5,304 bases of DNA. Source: Chitinophaga pinensis. Its GTDB lineage: Bacteria > Bacteroidota > Bacteroidia > Flavobacteriales_D > Crocinitomicaceae. Positions within the stretch are counted from its first letter, which is position 1. Each line of letters begins with the position of its first letter. Shown here in pieces: positions 1 through 5,304 of the stretch. Where the stretch lies: the NCBI GenBank assembly GCA_945897765.1, contig CAMDGP010000170.1, forward strand, positions 1-5,304. Reading direction: 5' to 3'. Made by a program: the position numbers and the translations under genes. Under the pieces are notes generated by a model. That model searched no databases. It was not told the DNA's origin and was given only the letters and a program-made list of their open reading frames with translations.

Positions 1-1
1 T

Positions 2-847
2 ATGAATAAATTGAAATACCTACTTCTCGCAAAATCAATTGGATTTTATATCAATGTGCTAAGTTTTGTCTCTCCCAAAAAAGCAGTTCAAAAAGCATAC
101 TCTATTTTTAGTACCCCAAGAAAAGGAAAAATCCAAATCGACGCTATTCCAGAAGTTCTTAAAAGTGCAGAGGCTGTTGCCTTTGATTTTGAAGATAAAA
201 CAATTCAAACCTATATATGGAAAGGGAACGAAACTGTGCTTTTTTTAATTCATGGTTGGGAAAGTAATTCAGCTCGATGGAAAAATGCCCTTCCCTATAT
301 TTTAAAATCAGGATATACTATTGTTGCTATTGATGCACCCGCCCATGGTTTATCAAGCGGGAAAGATTTCAACGCTCACAAATACACTGAATTCATTCAC
401 CACGTAGCAAAAATGTACAATCCTAATATATTAATTGGACATTCTATAGGCGGAAAAGCGTGTTTGCATTATCAAACTATTCATAGAAATAATAATGTAG
501 AGAAGATTGTAGTTTTGGGAGCTCCATCTGATTTTAAACTAATTTTTGAGAATTATGTCTCGCTTTTAGGTTTGAACACTAAAGTCAATGGGGAATTAGT
601 AAATTACTATTTAAAGAATTTTAACCTCAGCAACAAAGAAATTGAAGGACCTTTATTTTCAAATGAAAGTAACCTTAAAGGATTTATTGCACACGATATT
701 GAAGATTCCGTAGTGTCATTTGCAGAAGCTAAAAAAAATTCAAACGCCTGGAAAGAAGCCGTATTTATTGAAACTAAAGGCTTAGGACACAGTATGAATG
801 ACGAAGTATTATTTGAAAAAATAAGTTCGTTCATCACGGAATCTTAA
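2..847 (+). CDS. alpha/beta-fold hydrolase, substrate unknown
   Basis: This 281-residue protein has the alpha/beta-hydrolase fold signature in the right order. It has an HGW oxyanion-type motif after a hydrophobic strand (residues 80-86, LFLIHGW) and a DAPAHGLS segment (111-118). The nucleophile elbow GHSIGG (146-151) has Ser148 as the predicted nucleophile. The segment HDIEDSVV (231-238) aligns with the usual acid region, making Asp235 the likely acid, and GLGHS (260-264) gives His263 as the catalytic histidine. The triad is therefore complete and the enzyme is probably active. Family members include esterases, lipases and acylpeptidases, and nothing here fixes the substrate. The first 20 or so residues are moderately hydrophobic but lack a clear signal-peptide cleavage site, so the protein is probably cytoplasmic or loosely membrane-associated. 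The ATG at base 2 is the first possible start in view. With only one base upstream, an earlier start and the promoter cannot be judged. It lies 68 bp before rluF on the same strand. Confidence 0.85.
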   Translation: MNKLKYLLLAKSIGFYINVLSFVSPKKAVQKAYSIFSTPRKGKIQIDAIPEVLKSAEAVAFDFEDKTIQTYIWKGNETVLFLIHGWESNSARWKNALPYILKSGYTIVAIDAPAHGLSSGKDFNAHKYTEFIHHVAKMYNPNILIGHSIGGKACLHYQTIHRNNNVEKIVVLGAPSDFKLIFENYVSLLGLNTKVNGELVNYYLKNFNLSNKEIEGPLFSNESNLKGFIAHDIEDSVVSFAEAKKNSNAWKEAVFIETKGLGHSMNDEVLFEKISSFITES

Positions 848-903
848 AAAAGTATTTCCATTTCTTTTTAATTATCAAATTACCTACAAACCGATTTTCT
901 AAT

Positions 904-911
904 TAACTTTG
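904..911 (+). promoter_or_regulatory. Bacteroidetes -7 box (TAACTTTG) of rluF
   Basis: TAACTTTG matches the Bacteroidetes primary-sigma -7 consensus TAnnTTTG at every specified base. It ends only 4 bases before the rluF ATG. No TTG or TTTG is present anywhere in 848-903, so a -33 element is not evident. If the box is used, transcription would begin at or within a few bases of the start codon. A chance match in AT-rich DNA is possible. Confidence 0.5.
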
Positions 912-915
912 TGGC

Positions 916-1728
916 ATGGAAGAAAATCTAAAGCGACTAAATAAATTTATTGGTGAAACAGGATATTGCTCTCGCAGGGAAGCCGATAAACTAATTGACG
1001 AAGGTCGCGTAACCATAAATGGGGTTGTTCCAGAACTAGGCACGAAAGTTTCTCCTACAGATGAAGTTCGAATTGATGGAAAATTGATTCGTGAACAACG
1101 TGAAAAACCAGTTTATTTGGCTTTTAATAAACCTGCAGGAATTGAATGTACAACCAATTTAGACGTACGAGACAATATTGTAGATTACATTAATTATCCA
1201 AAAAGAATTTTTCCAATTGGCAGATTAGACAAAGCAAGCGAAGGATTGATATTTATGACCAATGACGGTGATATTGTCAATAAAATTCTTCGCGCCCGCA
1301 ACAATCACGAAAAAGAATACACTGTAACTGTAAACAAACCTGTCACATCCGATTTCATTAAAAAAATGGGAAATGGAGTTCCGATTTTGGACACTGTAAC
1401 TAGAAAATGTAAAGTCGAACAAATTAGTCAATTTATTTTTAAAATCGTTTTAACGCAAGGTTTAAACCGTCAAATTCGTAGAATGTCGGAATATTTAGGT
1501 TACGAAGTAGTGGCTCTAAAGCGTATTCGGATTATAAATATTTCGCTGGATGTACCTTTGGGAAGATATCGAGATTTAACCGATGCTGAAATCAGGGAAT
1601 TAAACCAACTTATTGAACCTTCAAGTAAAACCGAAGAAGCGAGTTTGCCGAAAATAGAAACGGTAAAACGAAGAACAGAATTTATAAAAAGAGACGATCC
1701 GAGATATAAAAAACCCGGAGATTATTAA
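916..1728 (+). CDS. rluF: 23S rRNA pseudouridine synthase RluF
   Basis: This enzyme isomerises a uridine to pseudouridine in 23S rRNA. E. coli RluF acts at U2604 and also on U35 of tRNA-Tyr; whether this protein does both is not known. An S4 RNA-binding domain covers about residues 6-55 (RLNKFIGETGYCSRREAD). The catalytic domain follows, with NKPAGIECTT (71-80) and the IGRLDKASEGL motif (101-111), in which Asp105 is the catalytic aspartate. The RNA-contacting QGLNRQIRRM stretch is at 181-190. The RDNIVDYIN and GVPILDTVTRKCKV segments resemble E. coli RluF closely and separate it from RluB and RluE. A charged, basic tail (about 234-270) follows the fold, as in E. coli. The length of 270 residues is slightly below the 290 or so of E. 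coli RluF. The start is firm: an in-frame TAA lies at 904-906, no start codon lies between it and the ATG, and the S4 domain begins right after. There is no Shine-Dalgarno sequence. Confidence 0.95.
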   Translation: MEENLKRLNKFIGETGYCSRREADKLIDEGRVTINGVVPELGTKVSPTDEVRIDGKLIREQREKPVYLAFNKPAGIECTTNLDVRDNIVDYINYPKRIFPIGRLDKASEGLIFMTNDGDIVNKILRARNNHEKEYTVTVNKPVTSDFIKKMGNGVPILDTVTRKCKVEQISQFIFKIVLTQGLNRQIRRMSEYLGYEVVALKRIRIINISLDVPLGRYRDLTDAEIRELNQLIEPSSKTEEASLPKIETVKRRTEFIKRDDPRYKKPGDY

Positions 1729-1768
1729 TAAAAAAAGCCTTAAACAATGTTTAAGGCTTTTTTTATTA
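1726..1768. terminator. bidirectional intrinsic terminator between rluF and folD
   Basis: Bases 1726-1745 and 1749-1768 are perfect reverse complements (20 bp) around the 3-base loop AAT. The core GCCTTAAAC/GTTTAAGGC is followed by seven T on the plus strand, and symmetrically by seven T on the minus strand, so it can stop both convergent transcripts. The outermost base pairs are the two stop codons themselves: TAA of rluF (1726-1728) pairs with the complement of TAA of folD (1766-1768). Confidence 0.93.
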
Positions 1769-2653
1769 TTGCTTCGCTAACTTTCGTTGCTCTCTTGCTA
1801 ATAATGTGTTTTTCAGTAGCATCGCAATTGTCATCGGTCCTACTCCACCAGGAACGGGAGTAATGAAAGACGCTTTCTTGCTTACGTTTACAAAATCGAC
1901 ATCACCAGTAATTACATAACCTTTTTCGTTAGATTCGTCATTTACTCTAGTGATACCCACATCTATTACAACCGCACCGTCTTTTACCATTTCTGCTTTT
2001 AAGTAATTTGGAACTCCTAAAGCGGTGATAATAATATCGGCTTGAATGGTAATCTCTGAAATATTTTTAGTGTAACTGTGGGTTAAAGTTACCGTAGAAT
2101 TTCCTGGGAATCCTTTTCTTCCCATCAAAATACTCATTGGACGACCTACAATGTGGCTACGGCCAATAACTACGGTATGTTTACCTTTAGTTTCAACATT
2201 GTAACGTTCTAATAATTCAAGGATTCCGAATGGAGTTGCTGGAATAAAAGTGGTCATATCCAAAGCCATTTTTCCAAAATTCTCTGGGTGAAAACCGTCA
2301 ACATCCTTACTTGGATCAACAGCCATGAGGACTTTTTGAGTGTCAATTTGATCTGGCAAAGGCAACTGTACAATAAAACCATCGATATTGTCGTCTTCGT
2401 TTAACTCTTTAATTTTTTTAAGTAATTCCGTTTCAGAAGTGGTACTTGGCAGGTTAATCAAAGTAGATTCAAAGCCTACTCTTTCACAAGCCCTCACTTT
2501 ACTTCCTACATAAGTTAAACTTGCTCCATCATTTCCAACAATAATTGCCGCTAAATGAGGGACTTTCTCGTTGTTGTTTTTCATCTTTTGAACAGCAGCC
2601 GTGATTTCGACTTTGATGTCTTCAGAAACTTTTTTTCCGTCTAGTAGTTGCAT
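1766..2653 (-). CDS. folD: bifunctional methylene-THF dehydrogenase/cyclohydrolase FolD
   Basis: FolD oxidises 5,10-methylene-THF to 5,10-methenyl-THF with NADP and hydrolyses that to 10-formyl-THF, in the cytoplasm. The product feeds purine synthesis and initiator-tRNA formylation. The 295 residues match the family's usual length. The N-terminal catalytic half shows MQLLDGKKVS at the start, the YVGSK motif (48-52) with Tyr48 and catalytic Lys52, the QLPLP loop (96-100), and DPSKDVDGFHPEN (113-125). The Rossmann-like cofactor half shows VVIGRSHIVGRP (161-172), THSYT (191-195) and the closing PVPGGVGPMT signature (266-275). All key residues are present. The ATG is preceded by an AACAACA leader without a Shine-Dalgarno sequence, and the N-terminus fits the family. 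It lies 205 bp downstream of ffh on the same strand. That spacer has no TTTG on the coding strand, hence no consensus -7 box, so transcription from the ffh promoter is likely. The gene ends in the shared terminator. Confidence 0.97.
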   Translation of the reverse strand: MQLLDGKKVSEDIKVEITAAVQKMKNNNEKVPHLAAIIVGNDGASLTYVGSKVRACERVGFESTLINLPSTTSETELLKKIKELNEDDNIDGFIVQLPLPDQIDTQKVLMAVDPSKDVDGFHPENFGKMALDMTTFIPATPFGILELLERYNVETKGKHTVVIGRSHIVGRPMSILMGRKGFPGNSTVTLTHSYTKNISEITIQADIIITALGVPNYLKAEMVKDGAVVIDVGITRVNDESNEKGYVITGDVDFVNVSKKASFITPVPGGVGPMTIAMLLKNTLLAREQRKLAKQ

Positions 2654-2690
2654 TGTTGTTGTGTATTATGTTTAAAGTTTAAAGTTTAAA

Positions 2691-2704
2691 GTTCTTGACA
2701 GAAC
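2691..2704. promoter_or_regulatory. 14-bp dyad, folD-proximal copy
   Basis: GTTCT-TGAC-AGAAC is a perfect inverted repeat with 5-bp arms and a 4-base centre. It could be a protein-binding operator or a small RNA hairpin. The stem is too short, and lacks a following T run on either strand, for a convincing terminator. I do not recognise a regulator for it. Confidence 0.4.
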
Positions 2705-2765
2705 GGAAAAAATAAAACTTAAACGGTTGTTGTTGTTATGTAAAGTTTAAGATTTAAAGTTTAAA

Positions 2766-2779
2766 GTTCTTGACAGAAC
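2766..2779. promoter_or_regulatory. 14-bp dyad, ffh-proximal copy
   Basis: This is an identical second copy of GTTCTTGACAGAAC, 75 bp from the first, inside the other half of the tandem duplication. Both arms and the centre are unchanged, although the flanks around the 36-base block have diverged. Retention could reflect a recent duplication as easily as function. Confidence 0.4.
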
Positions 2780-2825
2780 GGAAAAAATTAAGCTAAAACA
2801 GTTGTTGTACGTTATTGTTTTTTTT

Positions 2826-2850
2826 GACTTTGGACATTAAGACTTTCGAC
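2826..2850. repeat. short GAC-periodic array after ffh
   Basis: GAC recurs at 2826, 2833, 2841 and 2848, with steps of 7, 8 and 7 bases, in a degenerate (GACTTTN)-type array. It begins right after a run of eight or more T (about 2818-2825) and ends just beyond the ffh stop codon. On the ffh strand it reads as AAGTCGA-AAGTCTT-type units followed by a run of A. It is not a U-tract terminator for ffh. Confidence 0.6.
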
Positions 2851-2858
2851 TTAATTAT

Positions 2859-4217
2859 CTATCGCATTCCAGGCATTCCCTGCATTCCGCCTTTCATTCC
2901 GCCCATCATTTTCATCATGTTTTTTCCTCCAGGACCTTGCATCATTTTCATCATTTTGCTCATTTGGTCAAACTGTTTCATTAATTGATTCACTTGCTCA
3001 ATCTTAGTTCCCGATCCTTTTGCAATTCTCGTTTTTCTTTTCATATCAATAATTGTAGGTTTTGATCTTTCCGTTGGAGTCATTGAATGAATAATAGCTT
3101 CAATATGTTTGAATGCATCGTCTTCAATTTCTACATCTTTCATAGCTTTTGAGGCACCTGGAATCATTCCAACCAGGTCTTTCATGTTACCCATTTTTTT
3201 AACTTGCTGAATTTGGGTCAAGAAATCATCGAAACCAAACTCGTTTTTGGCGATTTTCTTTTGGATTTTACGAGCTTCCTCTTCGTTGTATTGTTCTTGT
3301 GCTTTTTCTACTAATGAAACCACGTCTCCCATTCCAAGGATACGTTCTGCCATACGCTCTGGATAGAAAACATCAATTGCTTCCATTTTTTCTCCAGTTC
3401 CTACAAACTTAATTGGTTTATTCACCACTGATTTTATAGAAAGTGCGGCTCCACCACGTGTGTCACCATCTAATTTTGTAAGTATTACCCCATCAAAATT
3501 CAAAATATCATTGAAGGCTTTTGCTGTATTTACAGCATCCTGACCCGTCATTGCATCCACCACAAATAATGTTTCTTGAGGTTGGATTGCTTTATGAACA
3601 CGAGCAATCTCATCCATCATTTGAGAATCTACAGCGAGACGTCCGGCGGTATCGACAATGACAACATTATACCCTTTTTCTTTGGCATATTTAACTGCAT
3701 TTTGTGCAATTTCAACTGGATTGTTGTTTCCTAATTCGGAGTAAACTTCCACCCCAATTTGTGATCCCACCACGTGCAACTGATTGATTGCTGCAGGGCG
3801 ATACACATCACAAGCTACTAAAAGTGGATTTTTCGCTTTTTTGGATTTAAGATAATTGGCTAATTTTCCTGAGAAAGTGGTTTTACCAGATCCTTGTAAT
3901 CCCGACATCAAAATTACAGTTGGATTTCCTGAAAGATTGACTCCAGAAACTTCCCCACCCATTAATTCTGTTAATTCGTCTTTAACTAATTTTACTAAAA
4001 GTTGGCCTGGCTGTAATGTAGTTAATACATTTTGTCCAATGGCTTTGTCTTTAACCCTTGTGGTAAAATCTTTTGCTATTTTAAAGTTAACGTCAGCATC
4101 TAAAAGTGCACGACGTACTTCTTTTAATGTTTCTGCAACATTAATTTCAGTAATTTTTCCGTGTCCTTTTAGGATATGAAAGGCTTTGTCTAATTTATCA
4201 CTTAAATTATCAAACAT
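2859..4217 (-). CDS. ffh: signal recognition particle GTPase Ffh (SRP54)
   Basis: Ffh binds the 4.5S RNA and hydrophobic signal sequences of nascent chains, then delivers the ribosome to the membrane receptor FtsY through mutual GTP hydrolysis. The four-helix N domain covers about residues 1-90. The G domain follows with the P-loop GLQGSGKTT (106-114), DVYRPAA (137-143), DTAGR (189-193), TKLDGD (247-252) and GTGE (273-276). The methionine-rich M domain begins near residue 325. It carries the finger-loop region (about 337-355, KKMGNMKDLVGMIPG) and the RNA-binding RIAKGSG motif (397-403). A Met/Gly tail closes the protein, with 12 Met in the last 32 residues. The 452 residues are typical for the family and nothing is missing. 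The MFDNLSDKLDKAF start is the standard one. A canonical promoter lies just upstream in the 70-bp gap after argS, and no Shine-Dalgarno sequence is present. folD follows on the same strand with no intrinsic terminator between. Confidence 0.98.
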   Translation of the reverse strand: MFDNLSDKLDKAFHILKGHGKITEINVAETLKEVRRALLDADVNFKIAKDFTTRVKDKAIGQNVLTTLQPGQLLVKLVKDELTELMGGEVSGVNLSGNPTVILMSGLQGSGKTTFSGKLANYLKSKKAKNPLLVACDVYRPAAINQLHVVGSQIGVEVYSELGNNNPVEIAQNAVKYAKEKGYNVVIVDTAGRLAVDSQMMDEIARVHKAIQPQETLFVVDAMTGQDAVNTAKAFNDILNFDGVILTKLDGDTRGGAALSIKSVVNKPIKFVGTGEKMEAIDVFYPERMAERILGMGDVVSLVEKAQEQYNEEEARKIQKKIAKNEFGFDDFLTQIQQVKKMGNMKDLVGMIPGASKAMKDVEIEDDAFKHIEAIIHSMTPTERSKPTIIDMKRKTRIAKGSGTKIEQVNQLMKQFDQMSKMMKMMQGPGGKNMMKMMGGMKGGMQGMPGMR

Positions 4218-4239
4218 AGTAGTGCTTTTTATTGAATTG

Positions 4240-4270
4240 CAAATATAAGATAAAGTTAGAAAGCGTCAAA
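4240..4270 (-). promoter_or_regulatory. ffh promoter (TTTG-19-TATATTTG)
   Basis: On the minus strand, TTTG (4267-4270) is followed by a 19-bp spacer and then TATATTTG (4240-4247). This is a full match to the Bacteroidetes -33 TTTG / -7 TAnnTTTG promoter with a spacer inside the usual range. Transcription should begin near 4233-4236, giving a short leader of roughly 16-19 bases before the ffh ATG. It overlaps no coding sequence. Confidence 0.8.
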
Positions 4271-4287
4271 GTGACCGAGAGGCAAAA

Positions 4288-5304
4288 TTACATTCTCTCA
4301 GGAACTTGAATGCCTAAAAGTTGAAAGGCCGATGCAATCGTGTCGGCCACTTTTTTGGACAATTGCACTCGGAAAACTTTTTCCAACATATCATTAGAAC
4401 CTAAAATAGGCACCGCTTGATAGAACGAATTGTATTCACGGACTAAATCGTAGGTGTAATTCGCAATCAAAGCAGGGCTATGATTTTGTGCCGCATTTTG
4501 AATTACCTCAGGATATAATTCCAATTGTTTAACCAATTCTTTTTCCTTTTCATGCAACACTTTAATCGTTGTTTTTTCAGTGAAATCGAAGTTGGCTTTG
4601 CGAATAATAGATTGAATTCTCGCATACGTATATTGAATAAAAGGACCTGTATTTCCAGCAAAATCAACTGATTCTTCAGGGTCAAACATAATTCTCTTCT
4701 TAGGATCGACTTTTAAAATATAGTATTTTAAAGCACCCATACCAATCGTAGTGTACAACTTGGCTTTTTCAGCATCTGAATACCCTTCTAATTTCCCTAA
4801 TTCTTCAGAAATTTTTTGAGCGGTATCGGTCATTTCATTCATCAAATCATCTGCATCTACCACAGTTCCTTCACGGCTTTTCATTTTTCCTGAAGGTAAA
4901 TCTACCATTCCATACGATAAGTGAAATAGATTTTTCGACCAATCAAAACCTAATTTTTGAAGGATTAAAAACAATACTTTAAAGTGATAATCCTGTTCGT
5001 TTCCAACGGTATAAACCATCCCTCCAACATCTGGAAAGTCCTTAACACGCTGAATTGCTGTTCCAATGTCTTGTGTCATGTAAACCGCAGTTCCATCAGA
5101 ACGAAGTACGATTTTTCTATCCAATCCATCAGGTGTTAAATCAATCCAAACCGAACCGTCAGGGTCTTTTTCGAAAATTCCTTTTTCCAATCCTATTTGA
5201 ACTACGTCTTTTCCTAATAAATAGGTATTACTTTCGTAATAATAACTGTCAAAATCAACTCCTAAATTAGTGTAAGTTATTCCAAATCCGTCATAAACCC
5301 ATTG
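4288..5304 (-). CDS. argS: arginyl-tRNA synthetase, C-terminal part (5' end outside window)
   Basis: ArgRS charges tRNA-Arg with arginine using ATP, in the cytoplasm. The reading frame is open from the right edge to a TAA at 4288-4290, giving 338 visible residues. ArgRS of this group is close to 590 residues, so the N-terminal domain and the HIGH motif lie outside the window. The first visible residues already match the class I core (WVYDGFGITYTNLGVDFD, then YYYESNTYLLGKDVV). They are followed by SDGTAVYMTQDIGTA, VGNEQDYHFKVLF and the degenerate KMSKS-type loop GKMKSREG (visible residues 139-146, bases 4867-4890). The all-helical anticodon-binding domain follows, opening at QYTYARIQSI, and the protein ends in LLGIQVPERM, as is typical. 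A TTG at 5188-5190 could be mistaken for a start but is an internal Leu codon. There is no clear terminator after the stop, so some transcripts may read on into ffh. Confidence 0.97.
   Translation of the reverse strand, partial: QWVYDGFGITYTNLGVDFDSYYYESNTYLLGKDVVQIGLEKGIFEKDPDGSVWIDLTPDGLDRKIVLRSDGTAVYMTQDIGTAIQRVKDFPDVGGMVYTVGNEQDYHFKVLFLILQKLGFDWSKNLFHLSYGMVDLPSGKMKSREGTVVDADDLMNEMTDTAQKISEELGKLEGYSDAEKAKLYTTIGMGALKYYILKVDPKKRIMFDPEESVDFAGNTGPFIQYTYARIQSIIRKANFDFTEKTTIKVLHEKEKELVKQLELYPEVIQNAAQNHSPALIANYTYDLVREYNSFYQAVPILGSNDMLEKVFRVQLSKKVADTIASAFQLLGIQVPERM

Larger units (their letters stand above)
2671..2808. repeat. 75-bp tandem duplication in the folD leader
   Basis: Bases 2671-2733 recur at 2746-2808, an offset of exactly 75 bp, with 57 of 63 positions identical by my count. 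This includes a 36-base identical block (2678-2713 and 2753-2788). Each copy has TTTAAAG heptads, a 14-bp dyad, a GGAAAAAAT run and a GTTGTTGT stretch. On the coding strand of folD the GTT stretch reads as ACAACAAC. The GTT/AAC-rich segment of the left copy (2654-2662) abuts the folD ATG, so the unit appears to be a duplicated folD 5' leader. A short trace of a further copy may start at 2802 (TTGTTGTACGTTATTG). Confidence 0.9.

Noticed and set aside
607..837. A 76-codon minus-strand open frame inside the hydrolase gene.
   Set aside because: It is antisense to the conserved C-terminal part of the hydrolase, including the catalytic histidine, and shows no family motif of its own.
2695..2700. 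TTGACA, identical to the E. coli sigma-70 -35 hexamer, in both repeat copies.
   Set aside because: The Bacteroidetes primary sigma factor uses a different consensus, no suitable -10 follows at the right spacing, and it would point away from folD.
2671..2808. Possible CRISPR array from the repeated unit.
   Set aside because: There are only two full copies, directly adjacent with no unique spacers, low-complexity content and no cas genes. It is a tandem duplication.
2839..2856. Hairpin ATTAAG/CTTAAT around a GAAA loop just after ffh as a terminator.
   Set aside because: The stem is AT-rich with an internal T-T mismatch. On the ffh strand it is followed by A-rich rather than U-rich sequence.
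2654..2858. A folate-sensing riboswitch upstream of folD.
   Set aside because: The spacer is low-complexity and duplicated, with only 5-6 bp hairpins and no recognisable aptamer structure.
3856..4179. A 107-codon open frame on the plus strand, opposite ffh.
   Set aside because: It lies wholly antisense to the conserved N and G domains of Ffh, has no recognisable domain and no promoter, and is explained by the codon pattern of ffh.
5055..5270. A 71-codon plus-strand open frame opposite argS.
   Set aside because: The opposite strand encodes continuous conserved ArgRS sequence, so this is a shadow frame.

Overview
The window is ordinary chromosomal DNA from a member of the Bacteroidetes, most likely Flavobacterium or a close relative. 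The evidence is AT-rich sequence, start codons with no Shine-Dalgarno sequence, CAACAACA-type leaders, promoters of the Bacteroidetes form (TTTG, spacer, TAnnTTTG), and proteins that read like the flavobacterial versions of their families. The genus is inferred from memory of such proteins and was not tested by any search.

Layout. Two genes lie on the plus strand: an alpha/beta-fold hydrolase of unassigned substrate (2-847) and rluF, a 23S rRNA pseudouridine synthase (916-1728). They converge on three minus-strand housekeeping genes, which in transcription order are argS (arginyl-tRNA synthetase, 3' part only, running off the right edge), ffh (signal recognition particle GTPase) and folD (methylene-tetrahydrofolate dehydrogenase/cyclohydrolase). 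The convergent point between rluF and folD is a perfect 20-bp inverted repeat that works as a two-way terminator and contains both stop codons. ffh has its own clear promoter in the 70-bp gap after argS. The 205-bp gap between ffh and folD is the longest gene-free stretch. It holds a 75-bp tandem duplication with a 14-bp dyad in each copy, TTTAAAG heptads and a second GAC-periodic array.

How the genes relate. argS, rluF and ffh all serve translation and protein export: tRNA charging, ribosome modification and targeting of nascent membrane proteins. folD supplies one-carbon folates, including the 10-formyl-THF used for initiator tRNA formylation and purine synthesis. No consensus promoter is visible upstream of folD and no terminator after ffh, so ffh-folD co-transcription is likely.

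I looked for an undescribed system and found none at the protein level. The signals most worth a second look are non-coding: the duplicated folD leader, the stop-to-stop palindrome, and the rluF promoter box placed so close to the ATG that the mRNA may be leaderless.
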